A DNA stretch of 16,455 bases, taken from Alkalihalobacillus alcalophilus ATCC 27647 = CGMCC 1.3604 (lineage in GTDB: Bacteria > Bacillota > Bacilli > Bacillales > Bacillaceae_D). This document shows positions 7,410 through 14,965 of the stretch, in pieces. The stretch lies in contig NZ_ALPT02000087.1 in the NCBI RefSeq assembly GCF_000292245.2, positions 1 through 16,455 of the forward strand, written 5' to 3'. The notes beneath the pieces are model-generated. The model did no database searches. It saw only the letters and a program-made list of their open reading frames with translations, and had not been told where the DNA came from. Position numbers and translations under genes: made by a program. The first letter of the stretch is position 1. Every line of letters starts with the position of its first letter.

Positions 7410-8934
7410 CTGTGCTAAAATATCCTGAATTCGAAAAGCCAACTAAGTTCGCCACATCAATAATTTTTAACTGTCTTTCTTTAAGAAAGGTTTGGGCTTT
7501 TTCCATTCTTACATTTGTTAAATAGTCACTAAAGTTTTCGCCTACTTGGTTTTTAAAAAGCTCAGATAAATAAGCACTATTTATATGAAACATTTCTGAT
7601 AAACTGCTTAAAGAAATTTCTGATCCATAATGCTCGTCCATATATTGTCTGACACTTTCGACAATCACTCTACCATTGGAATACCTAGCTGAACGAATTT
7701 TATCGATAATCTCTTCGGCAAGCGTCATCAAACAATCTACTACCTTCTGTCTTACATTCAACTCCCATATCCTCTGTTGGCAATTCCAAAGTAAGTTTTT
7801 TATTTCTTGAGATTCAATATCATATTTTTTCGCTGTCGAACCTAATAAAAATAAAGTACGATTGGCAATAAACGAAAAAGACCACATCGAATGTTTAGAC
7901 GATTTTATAAAGAGATAGTCGAGGTTTTTTTGGAAGGACTCAACATTCAATGCTTCAATCGAATTAATTAATTTCTTTTCAAAATCTGCCGACACATCGA
8001 CAATTTCCTTCTCAATTTTGGCCGCATGTATGACTTGGGATGGGGCTTCAAATTGACTTTGGCTCCAAGCAAGCACACTTGAAATATAACTTGATTTTAA
8101 TTGTTCCAATCCTTCCCCTAGATGACCAATCCCCACGGCTGTTTCCAGCTTCAGTAACTGATTAACAGATTTTTGAATTCGTTGAATGACTAACTCCAGA
8201 TTTATATTATCTTGCTCAACCATTAGCACAAGAAAATGAACGACATTCCGATAACTAGGATTAATAAAAGAATAAACCCCATTTAGTTCATAAGCCAATT
8301 CTTTACAAACTAACTGAAAAGGGTACCAAAGTTCATTCGCACGTTCTTCTCTGTCCGGGACATCACGTAATTCGACTGTCAAAAAGTGAAAAGGTGATGT
8401 CGTTATTTCTTCTAAATGCAAATGTCTCAATCGCTCTTTTACTAGATTGGCTTGTAACCATTCGTCTTTCACAAGGTATAAAAGATATTGATCCTGTACT
8501 TCTTGTAAGTGTGAATGAGCACGACGATTAATACTTTCATACTCAGATAGCTTCTTTTTTTCTTCTTGTATTTCTTTTGCCATCATCTGGAGCACTTCTA
8601 CTAATTCATCTGGAGCAACCGGTTTTAATAAATAGTCACGTACTCCAGCCTTCATTGATGTCTTAACATATTCAAAATCAGAATAACCAGATAAGACGAC
8701 TACTTTGATCTCGGGGTAGGTTTCGTGACAAATTCGAGCCAATTCTACTCCATCCATAATTGGCATCCTCATATCGGTAATAATTAAATCAATCTGAACA
8801 CATTTGAGTTGTTCCAAAGCCTCTTCCCCATTAGAGGCTTCTGCGATAATTTCAAAACCTTGTTTTCGCCAATCGACCTTCATTTTTAACCCTTTTCTAA
8901 TTTGAATCTCATCATCAACGAGTAAAACGTTCAT
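7402..8934 (-). CDS. AraC-type response regulator (YesN-like), C-terminus frameshifted
   Basis: Two-component DNA-binding regulator. The N-terminal receiver domain (about 1-120) has the acidic pair Asp7-Asp8, phospho-acceptor Asp54 in DLIITDMRMP, Ser82 and Lys104 in YLLKP. A long middle region (about 130-410) of the YesN kind follows, then an AraC helix-turn-helix domain from about 425: ISLSSLSEMFHINSAYLSELFK is the first helix-turn-helix and IIDVANLVGFSNSGYFSTVF the second. The visible frame stops after 510 residues, removing the last 16 residues of the domain; one extra T explains this. The start is ATG at 8934 with a GGGGGG-rich ribosome site; it overlaps the 3' end of the kinase gene by 20 bp, implying translational coupling. 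Its likely targets are the 23-bp-spaced boxes upstream of the transporter operon and yesL. If the shift is real, DNA binding may be weakened. Confidence 0.88.
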   Translation of the reverse strand: MNVLLVDDEIQIRKGLKMKVDWRKQGFEIIAEASNGEEALEQLKCVQIDLIITDMRMPIMDGVELARICHETYPEIKVVVLSGYSDFEYVKTSMKAGVRDYLLKPVAPDELVEVLQMMAKEIQEEKKKLSEYESINRRAHSHLQEVQDQYLLYLVKDEWLQANLVKERLRHLHLEEITTSPFHFLTVELRDVPDREERANELWYPFQLVCKELAYELNGVYSFINPSYRNVVHFLVLMVEQDNINLELVIQRIQKSVNQLLKLETAVGIGHLGEGLEQLKSSYISSVLAWSQSQFEAPSQVIHAAKIEKEIVDVSADFEKKLINSIEALNVESFQKNLDYLFIKSSKHSMWSFSFIANRTLFLLGSTAKKYDIESQEIKNLLWNCQQRIWELNVRQKVVDCLMTLAEEIIDKIRSARYSNGRVIVESVRQYMDEHYGSEISLSSLSEMFHINSAYLSELFKNQVGENFSDYLTNVRMEKAQTFLKERQLKIIDVANLVGFSNSGYFSTVF

Positions 8935-10708
8935 CCCTATCCCCCCTTGTTAAAGTAATCTCTAGAGTAATTTTCGTCCCCTTCCCTTCTTCTGACGCAA
9001 TTTCATAAGCAAAATGTTGACCGTAATATAGTTTTAAACGTTCTAAAACATTCCTCAGTCCAATACTTTGTCCTTTTGTCTCTAACACACTTACAGACTG
9101 ATGACCACGCTCAAGTTGAGACATAGCGTCCACTAACTCTTGTTTCATTCCGCTCCCTTTATCTTCAACCGTAATTAAGAGCTTATTTTTATGACGCTTT
9201 GTTCCAATAAAAATTTCTGCGTGGTCCTTTTCAACAAAACTATATTTCACCGCATTTTCAACTAAAGGCTGGAGAATGAACCTCAAAACCGGAACATCTT
9301 TTGTATGAGGATCTTCATCCATGATAACTAACAATTGCTCCTCATATCGAAGCATTAAAATTTTTGTATAACTACGGATATAGTTCATTTCCTCCCCTAA
9401 AGTGACCACAATACTTTTAGTGTCTAGTGAATACCTCATCATCTTCCCTAAATAGCTACTAACATTAATAACCTCTTCATTTTTTCCTTGTGCCGCAAGA
9501 CCACCAATAATCTCAAGGGTATTATTCATAAAATGAGGATTAATTTGTAACAAAAGAGCTTTATATTCGGCTCCTTTTCTGCGAATATTTGCTTCATACT
9601 CTGTATCAATTAATCGCTTCAATTCATTGACAGTATGATCAAAAACATCAATTAAATAAGCAACTTCATTGTTTTTAGTCTGGATTGTAGGCATATATTT
9701 TTGTGCCCCAATAAAATCCCCTTTTTCGATAAACTTCATCGCACCTGCCAGTTTCCCTAAAGGACTAACGATCGTTGATGATAATAAATAGGAGGCAACG
9801 ATCGTAACAATAAATAACAAGGCACTAACGATAAATAAGTTTTTTTGAAGTTGATTCACTTCCTTAAATAAATCACTTTCTTTTACCTCACTAATGAGCA
9901 CCCAATCTTCTACAGGCAGCTTTTTGAAAAATAAAAAGACTTCATCCCCTTCTCGTTCAACCTCCACTAGACCTTGTCTTGCGTTCGATTGATTTAATTG
10001 GGTCATAATGTTCGGCGTCATATGTTTTGGATGCCTTCTATCTGTAGGAAGTAAGCTTTCTCCCTTTGTATTAACTAAATAGGCCTGACCATTTTCACCG
10101 ATTCTCACTTGTTGAATGGCGTCTTCTAATAAGCGAGTAGGAAAATTCACTTTAATGACACCACTTGTTATAAATGTATGAAGATCAAATAAAGGCAATA
10201 TATAACTATTCATCGGTTCATCACGCATCTCTAAACCAGGTTGATCAACGTCATAATGATAGCCAATAAACATATCTTTTCTAATTCCCTCTTGCAACCA
10301 CTCAATCTCTTCTGATTCATGTTCAACCCAAATCCCTTTTCCGTCCTCTAACACAACCGTCACCGACATTCCATGAGAATTATTAATAATGATAGACGTT
10401 AAAAGAGCTCTAAGCTCGTTTCTTAATAATCTTGTATCTGAATCATCAGAGCCACTATCACGTTCAGCTCGTAACCAATCCTGTGTCGTTTGATTAATTA
10501 AAATTTGTTTTCCTAAATCTTCTGCTTGTGTTGTGACAGAATCTACATAGAGGGCATATTGCTCCAACATTTCAAACGTTAAATCCTCTGTTTGATTTTT
10601 AATCACTGTCATAAACCAAGATGGAACGACAATCGATAAAATAACAAAAGGCACCGTTAACAGTCCGGTAAAAATAAGAAACAATCGATTTCTTAATGAA
10701 AAAAACAC
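8915..10708 (-). CDS. Sensor histidine kinase (YesM-like, HisKA_7TM-independent His_kinase/HATPase type)
   Basis: Membrane sensor of about 597 residues that should phosphorylate the AraC-type regulator encoded next. Numbered from the GTG start: membrane segment 1 at about 10-32, a large extracellular double-Cache-like domain (about 33-290), membrane segment 2 at about 291-310, then HAMP (about 311-362). The phosphorylation motif QINPHFMNNTLE has His392; the usual form is NPHFLYNTLE. The ATPase domain shows the N box QPLVENAVKYSF (Asn485), the G1 box VEDKGSGM (Asp516) and the G2 box GQSIGLRNVLERL. I chose GTG at 10708 because GGAGG lies 8 nt upstream and a normal N-terminus (FFSLRNRLFLIFTGLL) follows. 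The frame extends 33 codons further upstream, but nothing supports starting there. It is first in the kinase-regulator-binding-protein operon. Signal identity is unknown; context suggests fructan breakdown products. Confidence 0.9.
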   Translation of the reverse strand: MFFSLRNRLFLIFTGLLTVPFVILSIVVPSWFMTVIKNQTEDLTFEMLEQYALYVDSVTTQAEDLGKQILINQTTQDWLRAERDSGSDDSDTRLLRNELRALLTSIIINNSHGMSVTVVLEDGKGIWVEHESEEIEWLQEGIRKDMFIGYHYDVDQPGLEMRDEPMNSYILPLFDLHTFITSGVIKVNFPTRLLEDAIQQVRIGENGQAYLVNTKGESLLPTDRRHPKHMTPNIMTQLNQSNARQGLVEVEREGDEVFLFFKKLPVEDWVLISEVKESDLFKEVNQLQKNLFIVSALLFIVTIVASYLLSSTIVSPLGKLAGAMKFIEKGDFIGAQKYMPTIQTKNNEVAYLIDVFDHTVNELKRLIDTEYEANIRRKGAEYKALLLQINPHFMNNTLEIIGGLAAQGKNEEVINVSSYLGKMMRYSLDTKSIVVTLGEEMNYIRSYTKILMLRYEEQLLVIMDEDPHTKDVPVLRFILQPLVENAVKYSFVEKDHAEIFIGTKRHKNKLLITVEDKGSGMKQELVDAMSQLERGHQSVSVLETKGQSIGLRNVLERLKLYYGQHFAYEIASEEGKGTKITLEITLTRGDRDERFTR

Positions 10709-10810
10709 CTGCTCCACCTCCAAACACCCAAAAGAAAACCCTTTCATTAAAGTGCAGGAATATATAACCACAACAAGCTCTCTTTTAAAAAAATGTAAGA
10801 GAACCAATAA

Positions 10811-10839
10811 TTAGTAAACCGCCCAAGCTGATTGGGCGG
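10811..10839 (-). terminator. Probable terminator after the surface GH32 gene
   Basis: CCGCCCAA (10819-10826) and TTGGGCGG (10832-10839) form a perfect 8-bp GC-rich stem with a 5-nt loop. On the minus strand it follows the GH32 stop at 10863 by 23 bp and is trailed by the moderately T-rich TTTACTAATTATT. A T-run also follows on the plus strand (10845-10850), but no plus-strand gene ends here. The weak tail may allow some read-through into the kinase operon. Confidence 0.65.
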
Positions 10840-10862
10840 AGCACCTTTTTATTTCTCTCTCT

Positions 10863-12701
10863 TTATTCAACTATTCGAATCGTCATTCGACTTTCCACCT
10901 GCTCATTCGAATCCGTCACCCGAATGCTAGTTGAACCAACTGCTTTTGCTTTAAGCATTTTTTGCCCATTTTCTGTTACCACTTCTAAAAGATCAGAATT
11001 TTCGACTATCCAATTTAATTCATCATCTTTCCCCTCTAGCCAATCAGGTTTAATGAAAGCATCTACAAATGCCGTTTCATTAAGTGCAAGTTCCAAATGT
11101 TCACTGCTTAAAACAAGACGTTCCATTTCCCCATCGTCTGGCCTCTCTCTCCAAACAGATTTCAGGTGATAGGAACTCCATTCACGGACATGAACTTCTC
11201 CTCCTTTAGTATACAATTCAATATTTTGATTAGTCGGGGTCGTGTAAATTAAATTTGTAAATACCTGTTCACCATCATTGATAAAAATTTCTACCGATGA
11301 TTCATCCACAAAACCATGAATTTTTATTTCGCCACGGTCAATATCGTAATCTTGTTCAAACCTCGCTCCAAACGAAAACAACTCTCCATTTCGATCCGTC
11401 AATTCACTTAACCCTGAATTCGTTCGATCAAGGAAAACCTTTTCATCCCTTACATTTAACCCTATAACCGTTTCCTCGTTATGCCCTTGTCTTAAACGAA
11501 TTCCAAACTCATCTAAATCATTCCACTCCATGATCGCCTCAAATTCATAAGCAGTGCCTTGAAATTCAAGTAAATGTTCATCTAAAATATCAAAAGGTTC
11601 TAATTGAAATTCAGAAGCTCTTAATGATTCTAATTCTTTAATTGGTTCTTGAATAAGTTGAATAAGTCCATTTTCCATTGTTTTTAAAGAAAGCTGACGT
11701 GGAATCGACATCGAGCCCATCCAAGGGTCGGTTGGTGATTGGTAAGGATACCTCCAATTCGCCATCCATCCAAGCCAAATTTGACGGCCATCTTTATCTG
11801 GAATATCTGAAAAGCTTTGAGCTGCATAAAAATCCTGTCCAAAATCGGTAATAAGGACCGTTTCTGGAGCTTGTTCATGAATAAATTCGGTTCCATCAAA
11901 TTCTCCAATAAAATATTGAGCCGTCGAACCATTCGTCTCCTCGTTGTCACCTACACTAACATGGAGAACCCATTTTTGATTTTCTTCATCCCCGTCAACA
12001 GGTAAACGAAATAAATCTGGACATTCCCAAACCGCTACATGTGAGCCATGACCTTCACCAAATTCACTTTGATATTCCCAATCGATTAAATTATCAGAGT
12101 TATAGAACGTAACACTTTTATCTGTGGAAACGACCATAACCCATTTCTCTGATTCATCATGCCAAAATACTTTTGGATCACGGAAATCCTTTATCCCTGG
12201 GTTTTCAATAACCGGATTCCCTTCATACCGCTCCCACGTTCGGCCATTATCTTTACTGTATGCAATGCCTTGTGCCTCACCACCAGCAGTGCTTGTGTAT
12301 ATCGCAACCATCCCTGCTTTCCCATCAAAAAAACCAGTTGTATCATTCCAATCAATGACAGCGCTTCCTGATAAGGCTTGACCTAAAATATCATGATCTA
12401 AAGCAATATCCATGTGCTCCCAATGCACTAAATCTAGACTAATGGCATGCGCCCACATTCCATTTTTTTGATGGAAAAGATGATATTCTCCCTCAAAATA
12501 AACTAAGCCGTTCGGATCCGCTAAATTACCTACCGGAGTTGAAAAATGAAATTGAGGACGATAAGTTTCTGTATAATAATCACTTTGTGCCTCATGTTCT
12601 ATTTTCACCTTTGTCGTACCTCCATTTAAAATTTGGCAACCGCCTAAGCCTAACAATAGAATAACCAATCCAAGCACAAATAACGCTCTTCGCTTCCCCA
12701 C
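10863..12701 (-). CDS. Surface GH32 lipoprotein (levanase/inulinase-like) with altered nucleophile box
   Basis: Secreted, lipid-anchored fructan hydrolase of 612 residues. The signal peptide ends in the lipobox LGGC (Cys22). The catalytic five-blade propeller follows: NLADPNG at 59-65 (nucleophile Asp62), DFRDPKV (Asp175) and WECPDL (acid/base Glu226), so all three acids are present. The first box is normally WMNDPNG; here the Trp and Asn are lost. The loop that usually follows (FYQ...WGPMHWGHA) is shortened to FHQKNGMWAHA. A GH32 beta-sandwich occupies about 365-520 (SSVEIFINDGEQVFT is its familiar strand). A C-terminal Ig-like, BIG2-type domain spans about 530-612 (ALNETAFVDAF, LKAKAVGSTSIRVTD). 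The body is SacC-levanase-like. The start is GTG at 12701 with AAGGGG 10 nt upstream. It is probably the extracellular depolymerase feeding the importer; exact activity is uncertain because of the altered box. Confidence 0.9.
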   Translation of the reverse strand: MGKRRALFVLGLVILLLGLGGCQILNGGTTKVKIEHEAQSDYYTETYRPQFHFSTPVGNLADPNGLVYFEGEYHLFHQKNGMWAHAISLDLVHWEHMDIALDHDILGQALSGSAVIDWNDTTGFFDGKAGMVAIYTSTAGGEAQGIAYSKDNGRTWERYEGNPVIENPGIKDFRDPKVFWHDESEKWVMVVSTDKSVTFYNSDNLIDWEYQSEFGEGHGSHVAVWECPDLFRLPVDGDEENQKWVLHVSVGDNEETNGSTAQYFIGEFDGTEFIHEQAPETVLITDFGQDFYAAQSFSDIPDKDGRQIWLGWMANWRYPYQSPTDPWMGSMSIPRQLSLKTMENGLIQLIQEPIKELESLRASEFQLEPFDILDEHLLEFQGTAYEFEAIMEWNDLDEFGIRLRQGHNEETVIGLNVRDEKVFLDRTNSGLSELTDRNGELFSFGARFEQDYDIDRGEIKIHGFVDESSVEIFINDGEQVFTNLIYTTPTNQNIELYTKGGEVHVREWSSYHLKSVWRERPDDGEMERLVLSSEHLELALNETAFVDAFIKPDWLEGKDDELNWIVENSDLLEVVTENGQKMLKAKAVGSTSIRVTDSNEQVESRMTIRIVE

Positions 12702-12780
12702 AATTAAACAACCCCTTCCGATTCTCCTGCTTTATGCCGATTCTCTTTTTCTCATAATCTATCCACTCTATTTTAGAGCT

Positions 12781-12809
12781 AGTTTATGTTAACCGGTTTC
12801 ATATGTCAA
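12781..12809 (-). promoter_or_regulatory. Sigma-A-like promoter of the surface GH32 gene
   Basis: On the minus strand TTGACA (12809-12804) is a perfect -35, then 17 bp, then TAAACT (12786-12781, 4/6 match) as -10. It lies about 80 bp upstream of the GTG start and points at the GH32 gene. A short symmetrical core, AACCGGTT (12791-12798), sits between -35 and -10. LacI-family operators commonly have such a CG-centred core, and this position is ideal for repression by the LacI-type regulator encoded upstream. Confidence 0.65.
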
Positions 12810-12825
12810 CCGAATGACATATGAA
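12798..12825. promoter_or_regulatory. 28-bp perfect inverted repeat over the -35 of the GH32 promoter
   Basis: Arms TTCATATGTCA and TGACATATGAA, 11 bp each with no mismatch, are separated by six bases (ACCGAA). The -35 TTGACA lies inside one arm. The site resembles an operator for a dimeric regulator. It does not fit the cre consensus, because the internal spacing is wrong. The binding protein cannot be named from sequence. Confidence 0.6.
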
Positions 12826-12847
12826 TAAAATTGAATTAGAGGTGGCA

Positions 12848-13357
12848 TTTGCTTTATTTATCGCACGCTAATTTAGCTAATTGGCTTTTTTCATTACTTA
12901 TCCTTTGTTATTCGCACCTTGATTTGGCACGTTCCCTTTTTTCATTACTTATCCTTTGTTATTCGCACCTTGATTTGGCACGTTCCCTTTTTTCATTACT
13001 TATTCTTTGTTATTTGCACCCTAATTTGGCACGTTCTCTTTTTTCATTACTTATCATTTGTTATTCGCACCTTAATTTGACGCGTTCCCTTTTTTCATTA
13101 CTTATCCTTTGTTATTCGCACCCTAATTTCGACCGTCCACCTTTTTTCATTACTTATCCTTTGTTATTCGCACCCTAATTTAGCACGTTCCCTTTTTTCA
13201 TTACTTATCATTTGTTATTCGCACCCTAATTTCGACCGTCCACCTTTTTTCATTACTTATCATTTGTTATTCGCACCTTGATTTGGCACGTTCCCTTTTT
13301 TCATTACTTATCCCCTCTTATTCGCACCGTAATATGCTCACCTCCCCATTTTCATTC
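12848..13357. repeat. Tandem 51/52-bp repeat array, about ten units
   Basis: The anchor CATTACTTAT recurs at 12892, 12943, 12994, 13045, 13096, 13148, 13199, 13251 and 13302: steps of 51 bp, or 52 bp for two units. Each unit has a conserved core of about 27 bp (ending TTATTCGCACC on the plus strand) and a more variable segment of two main types, one like TTGATTTGGCACGTTCCC (51-bp units) and one like CTAATTTCGACCGTCCACC (52-bp units). End units are degenerate. On the minus strand many units read AAAGGATAAGTAATG followed by AAAAAA. The array fills the gap between the LacI gene terminator and the GH32 promoter. I see no conventional gene in it. Confidence 0.92.
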
Positions 13358-13412
13358 CTATTTCCACTGCTCTTTTTATTTAATACTTACTGTACGACTA
13401 TTTTTACAACAC

Positions 13413-13444
13413 AAAAAAGCCAGCAACTTATTTTAGTTACTGGC
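13413..13444 (-). terminator. Rho-independent terminator after the LacI-family gene
   Basis: On the minus strand GCCAGTAACT (13444-13435) pairs with AGTTGCTGGC (13428-13419) around a 6-nt loop, giving 10 pairs including one G-U, followed by six Ts (13418-13413). The G-U pair would be a mismatch in plus-strand RNA, which supports the direction. It starts 20 bp after the stop of the regulator gene. Confidence 0.9.
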
Positions 13445-13464
13445 CGTAGTTAAAGGAGGTTTTC

Positions 13465-14454
13465 TTAAGTCGTTTCTCCCATTTTTATCGTAATCGGGAG
13501 CCGCGTCTCATAACTTACCTCACTTTGATCCTTTTCCTCGATCATTTCTACTAATTTCATTATTGCCGTTTCAGCTATTTGCTCAATCGGCTGTTGCACG
13601 GTTGTTAATTGTGGTAAAAACGTTTGCAAAGCTTCTGTTCCGTCGTAACCAACCACTTTTAATTGATTTGGAATTTCAATATTTCGGAGACGGGCCTCAC
13701 GTATAACAGATGCTGCTAACATATCATCACTTGCAAATATTCCTTCAACATTTGGATATGTATTAAATAATTGCTCAATGACCCGTTGTTGGTTTTGTTT
13801 ATTTAAAATCTCATTCACTTCTAATGTTATTGGACGAACCCCATTTTTACACATTACGTCCTCATACGCTTTTTTTCGTAAATTGGCAGGAGTATTTAAC
13901 GAAGTCGGTCCATGTAGATGAATGATCTCCTTACATCCTTTTTCTAGTAACAAAGTTGTGGCTGCTTTACCTCCTGCATAATTATCTGAACCGACAACCG
14001 GAATCTGCTCAGATAAATAATGGTCAATCGCCACAACTGGGTGGCTTAATTTTCGTTCATTAAACACCCCTCGATTATAAGAAACAACAATCATTCCATC
14101 TACTTGGTTTCTTGATAACATATCCCAATATTTCATTTCTTTATCTTCACGATTTGAACTATTGCAGATCATCACTTTAAAACCTTTTGAATCACATATA
14201 TTTTCTAAATGAAAAGCAAGCTCTCCAAAAAAGGGATTGCTCGTTGTCGGGACTATAAGACCAATCAAATTCGAGCGTTGATTATATAAAGAGCGTGCTA
14301 AATCATTTGGAACATAATCCAATTCCTCCATTGCACGGTAAACAAGCTTTTTTGTTTTTTCACTCAAATAGCCGCGATTATTTAGTACTCTTGAAACAGT
14401 TGTAGGAGATACTCCTGCAACTTTGGCAACATCACTTATTTTTGGTTTCAACAT
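13465..14454 (-). CDS. LacI-family transcriptional regulator (sucrose/fructan type)
   Basis: A 329-residue repressor-type regulator. The N-terminal helix-turn-helix is ISDVAKVAGVSPTTVSRVLN (about 6-25), with the hinge helix region ending PNDLARSL. The periplasmic-binding-like sensor domain starts at LIGLIVPTTSNPFFGELA (about 63) and includes VVGSDNYAGGKAAT, GIFASDDMLAASVI and VVGYDGTE, all standard LacI-family landmarks. Length is normal. The start is ATG at 14454 with GGAG upstream. It has its own promoter-like sequence and terminator, so it is probably monocistronic. Position next to the surface GH32 gene, whose promoter carries a CG-centred symmetrical core, makes that gene the likely target. 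Effector identity (fructose, sucrose or a phosphate form) cannot be read from the sequence. Confidence 0.92.
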   Translation of the reverse strand: MLKPKISDVAKVAGVSPTTVSRVLNNRGYLSEKTKKLVYRAMEELDYVPNDLARSLYNQRSNLIGLIVPTTSNPFFGELAFHLENICDSKGFKVMICNSSNREDKEMKYWDMLSRNQVDGMIVVSYNRGVFNERKLSHPVVAIDHYLSEQIPVVGSDNYAGGKAATTLLLEKGCKEIIHLHGPTSLNTPANLRKKAYEDVMCKNGVRPITLEVNEILNKQNQQRVIEQLFNTYPNVEGIFASDDMLAASVIREARLRNIEIPNQLKVVGYDGTEALQTFLPQLTTVQQPIEQIAETAIMKLVEMIEEKDQSEVSYETRLPITIKMGETT

Positions 14455-14491
14455 TCTTACTCCATTCTCTGAAGGTAAGTTTCACAAAAAA

Positions 14492-14520
14492 ATAGTATCA
14501 TGTTGTTGAGATTCCGTCCA
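14492..14520 (-). promoter_or_regulatory. Candidate promoter of the LacI-family gene
   Basis: On the minus strand TGGACG (14520-14515, 4/6 match to -35), a 17-bp spacer and TACTAT (14497-14492, 4/6 match to -10) lie about 40 bp upstream of the ATG. CGGTTTCAT at 14573-14581 further upstream is a 9-bp match to the sequence over the GH32 promoter core (12794-12802), a possible half-operator. Confidence 0.4.
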
Positions 14521-14684
14521 TTTTTCAGACACTTTTCTTATTCTAATGTTTTAATATCTTCCCAACTACAGACGGTTTCATCTAATTTTTTCCAGGAATT
14601 TCGATTTTCACTCAATCAATTTCTCTCATTCCTAGTTTCAAGTATTTATAATATATAATTCGATACGCTGCTCAAAATATCCTA

Positions 14685-14717
14685 GTTAAAAATAAACACT
14701 ACCCAAATTGAGTAGTG
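14685..14717 (-). terminator. Orphan terminator-like hairpin
   Basis: On the minus strand CACTACTC (14717-14710) and GGGTAGTG (14704-14697) form an 8-bp stem with one G-U pair and a 5-nt loop, followed by the T-rich TTTATTTTTAAC (14696-14685). The G-U position would be a C-A mismatch on the plus strand, so it reads as a minus-strand terminator. No intact gene precedes it, only an open fragment ending at 14776. It may be the surviving terminator of a lost gene. Confidence 0.6.
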
Positions 14718-14775
14718 CTCCCCCATTCATTTATACGGCTTTTTCTATCAACCTTTCTGATGTATTGATTTTCTT

Positions 14776-14922
14776 CTATAAATGAGCTTTAAGTTCTGAG
14801 GTCGAAACTTGGATACCTCCTAATAATTCAATCTTTGAAATCGAATCAAAAACAGAAATAAATGAATCTCTTGTGACGTCTTTATCGAATATAAGCGGTT
14901 TTGTCGATAAGATGGATTGTTG
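14776..14922 (-). pseudogene. Possible 3' remnant of an unidentified minus-strand gene
   Basis: One minus-strand frame stays open for 48 codons to TAG at 14778-14776, ending FISVFDSISKIELLGG, then IQVSTSELKAHL. The composition looks protein-like, and a terminator-like hairpin follows about 60 bp later. There is no start codon with a ribosome site, and the frame is closed by TAA at 14925-14923. I do not recognise a family. AT-rich DNA can leave such a frame open by chance, so this is weak. The rest of 14455-14965 holds only the LacI promoter and the hairpin that I can see. Confidence 0.22.
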
Positions 14923-14965
14923 TTAAATCGTTTGATTGAACAATTATTTAAACGTAGCTCCTTTG

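Noticed and set aside
10709..10807. Upstream extension of the kinase reading frame (33 codons)
   Set aside because: The extension has no ribosome site and an implausible N-terminus; GTG 10708 has GGAGG at correct spacing.
11684..11950. Minus-strand 88-residue open frame inside the surface GH32 gene
   Set aside because: It is a shifted frame within a gene with all catalytic motifs intact.
12798..12825. cre site at the GH32 promoter palindrome
   Set aside because: TG and CA ends and a CG are present, but their spacing does not fit WTGNAANCGNWNNCW on either strand.
12849..13178. Plus-strand open frame of 109 residues with 17-residue hydrophobic repeats (LARSLFSLLILCYSH)
   Set aside because: It exists only because the tandem unit is 51 bp; it changes frame at the first 52-bp unit, has no ribosome site and no recognisable family.
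12848..13357. CRISPR-like look of conserved core plus variable segment
   Set aside because: The 'spacers' are near copies of only two types, the core has no stable dyad, and no cas genes are in the window.
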